Shown piece by piece: positions 6,990 through 8,467 of a stretch of DNA of 8,467 bases. Every line of letters starts with the position of its first letter. Position 1 is the stretch's first letter. Under the pieces are notes generated by a model. The model saw only the letters and a list, made by a program, of their open reading frames with translations. It was not told where the DNA came from and did no database searches. The DNA comes from Burkholderiales bacterium (lineage in GTDB: Bacteria > Pseudomonadota > Gammaproteobacteria > Burkholderiales > Usitatibacteraceae). The stretch is taken from assembly GCA_025936275.1 (NCBI GenBank), contig JAICTR010000098.1, positions 1-8,467 on the forward strand, read 5' to 3'. The translations under genes were made by a program, and so were the position numbers.

Positions 6990-7298
6990 ATGGATTGGCC
7001 ATGCTCACACGAAGCCGAGCGCGATGGCGTGCCGGTGGCGCCGCCGCCGGTGGTGCACGAGCCGGTGCCGGGATACCGCGCGGCGCACGTGTGGATCCCC
7101 GGCTATTGGGGATGGGCCGACAACCGCCATGTCTGGATCGCCGGCCGCTGGATGCCGGTGCGCCACGGTTGCCACTGGCGCCGCCATCGCTGGATCCGGC
7201 GCGAAGACCGCTGGTACCTCGAGCCGGGCGGATGGATCGTCGACGAGTCGGCGACGGCGGAGAAGCGACCCCGCGTGGAGCGCGAAACGCTGCGCTGA
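6990..7298 (+). CDS. WXXGXW (YXWGXW) repeat protein, no signal peptide
   Basis: This 102-aa protein carries the two-copy WXXGXW repeat: WIPGYW (35-40) and WIAGRW (49-54), 14 residues apart, followed by further Trp-rich segments (HWRRHRWIRREDRWYLEPGGW, roughly 62-82). Members are usually small exported proteins or lipoproteins of unknown function. Here the N terminus, MDWPCSHEAERDGVPVAPPP, is charged and then proline-rich, with no hydrophobic signal core. The Cys at position 5 is not in a lipobox. GGAG at 6978-6981, eight bases before the ATG, supports the start. The frame is open further upstream, but that part runs through the palindromic repeats and does not look coding. The gene is bracketed by inverted GTAG repeats and followed 56 bp later by the cyclase-like gene. 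Confidence 0.8.
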   Translation: MDWPCSHEAERDGVPVAPPPVVHEPVPGYRAAHVWIPGYWGWADNRHVWIAGRWMPVRHGCHWRRHRWIRREDRWYLEPGGWIVDESATAEKRPRVERETLR

Positions 7299-7307
7299 TC
7301 GGCGGAG

Positions 7308-7344
7308 TGTAGGCACGCGCCTACAGTGCGTTCGCCCGCTACAA
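7308..7344. repeat. GTAG/CTAC palindromes, right cluster
   Basis: TGTAGGC-ACGC-GCCTACA (7308-7325) is a perfect 7-bp stem with a 4-nt loop, starting 9 bp after the WXXGXW stop codon. CGTTCGCCCGCTACAA (7329-7344) is the exact reverse complement of 6935-6950. No T tract follows, so it is not a standard terminator. Part of the element overlaps the -10 box of the downstream gene. Confidence 0.6.
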
Positions 7345-7345
7345 T
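7340..7345 (+). promoter_or_regulatory. -10 box TACAAT for the CHD-PEGA gene
   Basis: TACAAT within GCTACAATGG matches five of six consensus bases. The position 17 bp upstream is GC-rich (GCGCCT) and no good -35 is seen. Transcription would begin near 7352, only about three bases before the ATG at 7355, implying a nearly leaderless mRNA. The box lies inside the 16-bp inverted repeat, so the repeat may have supplied the promoter. Confidence 0.35.
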
Positions 7346-7354
7346 GGGGCACGC

Positions 7355-8245
7355 ATGGCCACTACCGCCCCCGCCCACGCCACCGTCGCGCTGCTGCGCA
7401 TCTCGCGCTTCGCCGCGCGTCCCGTCGGCGAGCAGGCGGCGCTCAAGGAAGATCTCGAGACGCGCGCGCGCGAGGCGCTCGCGCGCCTGCCCGAGCACGA
7501 CCGCGCGGTGCTCGACGTCGACGACGGCCTCGCCCTGGTGCTGTTCGGCGACCCGTCGCGTGCGCTGGACGCGGCGCAGTCGCTCGCTTCGCACAGCGTC
7601 GATCCGTTGCAGGTCGGCATCAACTACGGCCCGCTCGCGCTCACCGGCAAGGGTCCGGATGGCCGCGTGTTCGGCGACGGCATCACCGCGGCCGCCGCGG
7701 CCGCGCGCTTCGCGACTTCCGAGCGGCCGCTCGTCACGCACGATTTCCTGCGCGCGCTGCAGTCGGGCGATCCGTCGCGCGCCGAGGGCTTCTCGCCCGC
7801 CGGCGATTTCACCGACACGCGCGTGCGCATGCATTCGCTCTACGCCGCCGACGCGGCGAAGATCGGCGCGAAGCGCCGCCGCATGCTGCGCGTCACCGCG
7901 GCCGCCGTCGCGGCGCTGCTGCTCTGCGGCGTCGCGATCCGCCTGGTGCGCCCGCTGGTGTTCCCGCCGCAGCCGGCGATCGTGACGCTCGCCATCAAGC
8001 CGCGCGGCGATGTGCTGGTGGACGGCGTCGCGAAAGGCCGCACCCCGCCGCTCACCCGCCTCGAGCTCGCACCCGGGCGCCACGTCGTGACGATCCGCCA
8101 TCCCGGCTTCGCGCCGTACGAGGTGAGCGTCGAGGCGCGATCGGGCGAGCACACGAAGATCTCGCACACCTTCGTGGCGGCGCGCCAGGAACCGCGCGGC
8201 GGCGGATTCTGGCGCGACCTCAAGCGCCGTTTCGGAGGATCGTGA
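7355..8245 (+). CDS. Degenerate cyclase-homology / TM / PEGA-domain protein
   Basis: This 296-aa membrane protein has three parts. Residues about 10-135 resemble a class III nucleotidyl cyclase homology domain: DVDDGLALVLFGDPSRALDA (54-73), VGINYGPLALTG (87-98), FGDGITAAAAAARFA (106-120) and LVTHDFLRAL (126-135). The first metal-binding Asp region reads LRISRF, and the Asn of the usual NxAARL motif is replaced by Ala/Thr, so it should be catalytically dead and perhaps a ligand- or protein-binding domain. A basic AKRRRMLR (172-179) precedes a single membrane helix (about 180-198), which places the cyclase-like part in the cytoplasm. Residues about 209-274 form a PEGA domain (IKPRGDVLVDGVAKGRTPP, then LAPGRHVVTIRHPGF), predicted outside the membrane. 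Its TGA overlaps the kinase ATG by one base, so the two are translationally coupled. No strong Shine-Dalgarno precedes its own ATG. Confidence 0.8.
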   Translation: MATTAPAHATVALLRISRFAARPVGEQAALKEDLETRAREALARLPEHDRAVLDVDDGLALVLFGDPSRALDAAQSLASHSVDPLQVGINYGPLALTGKGPDGRVFGDGITAAAAAARFATSERPLVTHDFLRALQSGDPSRAEGFSPAGDFTDTRVRMHSLYAADAAKIGAKRRRMLRVTAAAVAALLLCGVAIRLVRPLVFPPQPAIVTLAIKPRGDVLVDGVAKGRTPPLTRLELAPGRHVVTIRHPGFAPYEVSVEARSGEHTKISHTFVAARQEPRGGGFWRDLKRRFGGS

Positions 8246-8467
8246 TGGCGATCGCCGAGGCGCCGGTTCGCTTCGGACGCTTCCGGGTGCTGGGCGAGCT
8301 CGGGCGCGGCGCGATGGGCGTCGTGTACCGCGCGGAGGACACGACGCTCGGGCGCGTCGTCGCGATCAAGACCATCGCGCTTGCGGGGACGCGCGGCGCG
8401 GAGCGCGACCAGCACGAGGCGCGCTTCCTGCAGGAGGCGCGCGCCGCCGCGCGCATCAGCCATCCCG
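8245..8467 (+). CDS. Ser/Thr protein kinase (Hanks type), 5' part only
   Basis: Seventy-four codons are present before the window ends. The sequence shows the start of a eukaryotic-like kinase domain: FRVLGELGRGAMGVVYRAED, with the glycine-rich loop GRGAMG at 20-25, then VVAIKTI with the ATP-anchoring Lys42, and RFLQEARAAARISHP with the likely alpha-C Glu64. The fit is to the bacterial PknB-like family, which phosphorylates Ser/Thr on target proteins. GGAGGA at 8234-8239 lies five bases before the ATG, a strong site inside the end of the upstream gene. Coupling to the CHD-PEGA protein suggests the two act in one pathway. The catalytic loop and any C-terminal membrane or sensor domain are outside the window. 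Confidence 0.95.
   Translation, partial: MAIAEAPVRFGRFRVLGELGRGAMGVVYRAEDTTLGRVVAIKTIALAGTRGAERDQHEARFLQEARAAARISHP

Noticed and set aside
7103..8167. A 354-codon minus-strand frame opposite the CHD-PEGA gene
   Set aside because: The plus strand encodes recognisable cyclase-like, membrane and PEGA segments coupled to a kinase. The antisense has only Arg, Ala, Asp and His-rich sequence.

Overview
The window is high-GC, mostly densely packed bacterial DNA. It most resembles a betaproteobacterium or a close proteobacterial relative. The grounds are an EttA almost collinear with the E. coli protein, a lysine-rich SWIB protein, tandem YihY/BrkB membrane proteins, and a GCTACAATG-type -10 box. No rRNA, tRNA, CRISPR array, transposase or phage gene was seen, so the taxonomy is inferred from protein character alone.

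Layout. Positions 1-251 hold no convincing gene but contain a nested GC-rich inverted repeat (98-205). A secreted PQQ-type sugar/sorbosone dehydrogenase lies on the minus strand (252-1493). It diverges from a small SWIB-domain DNA-binding protein with a histone H1-like tail (1769-2149, plus). The 275-bp gap between them carries three CCGAGGGAAAA units spaced about three helical turns apart. The SWIB gene ends in a textbook intrinsic terminator (2176-2208). The 384-bp gap that follows contains two large perfect hairpins with the same 21-nt loop core in opposite orientations and with compensatory changes in their stems. Next is ettA (2534-4204, plus), whose AUG sits in the loop of a 16-bp palindrome. 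It converges, 15 bp apart, on a two-gene minus-strand operon of YihY/BrkB paralogues (6113 down to 4220).

The right part has a possible 57-aa plus-strand gene (6261-6434), which converges on a 117-aa minus-strand protein of unknown function (6440-6793). Then comes a WXXGXW-repeat protein without a signal peptide (6990-7298), flanked by GTAG/CTAC palindromes that include a 16-bp perfect inverted repeat. A translationally coupled pair runs off the right edge. It consists of a membrane protein joining a degenerate cyclase-homology domain to a PEGA domain (7355-8245), and the start of a Hanks-type Ser/Thr kinase (8245 onward).

How the genes work together. Only the last pair and the two YihY genes look like functional units. 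The CHD-TM-PEGA/kinase pair suggests an envelope-spanning signalling module. The most unusual content is non-coding: the conserved-loop, variable-stem hairpin pair at 2244-2457, the helically phased repeats at 1583-1673, and the GTAG palindromes around 6870-7344.
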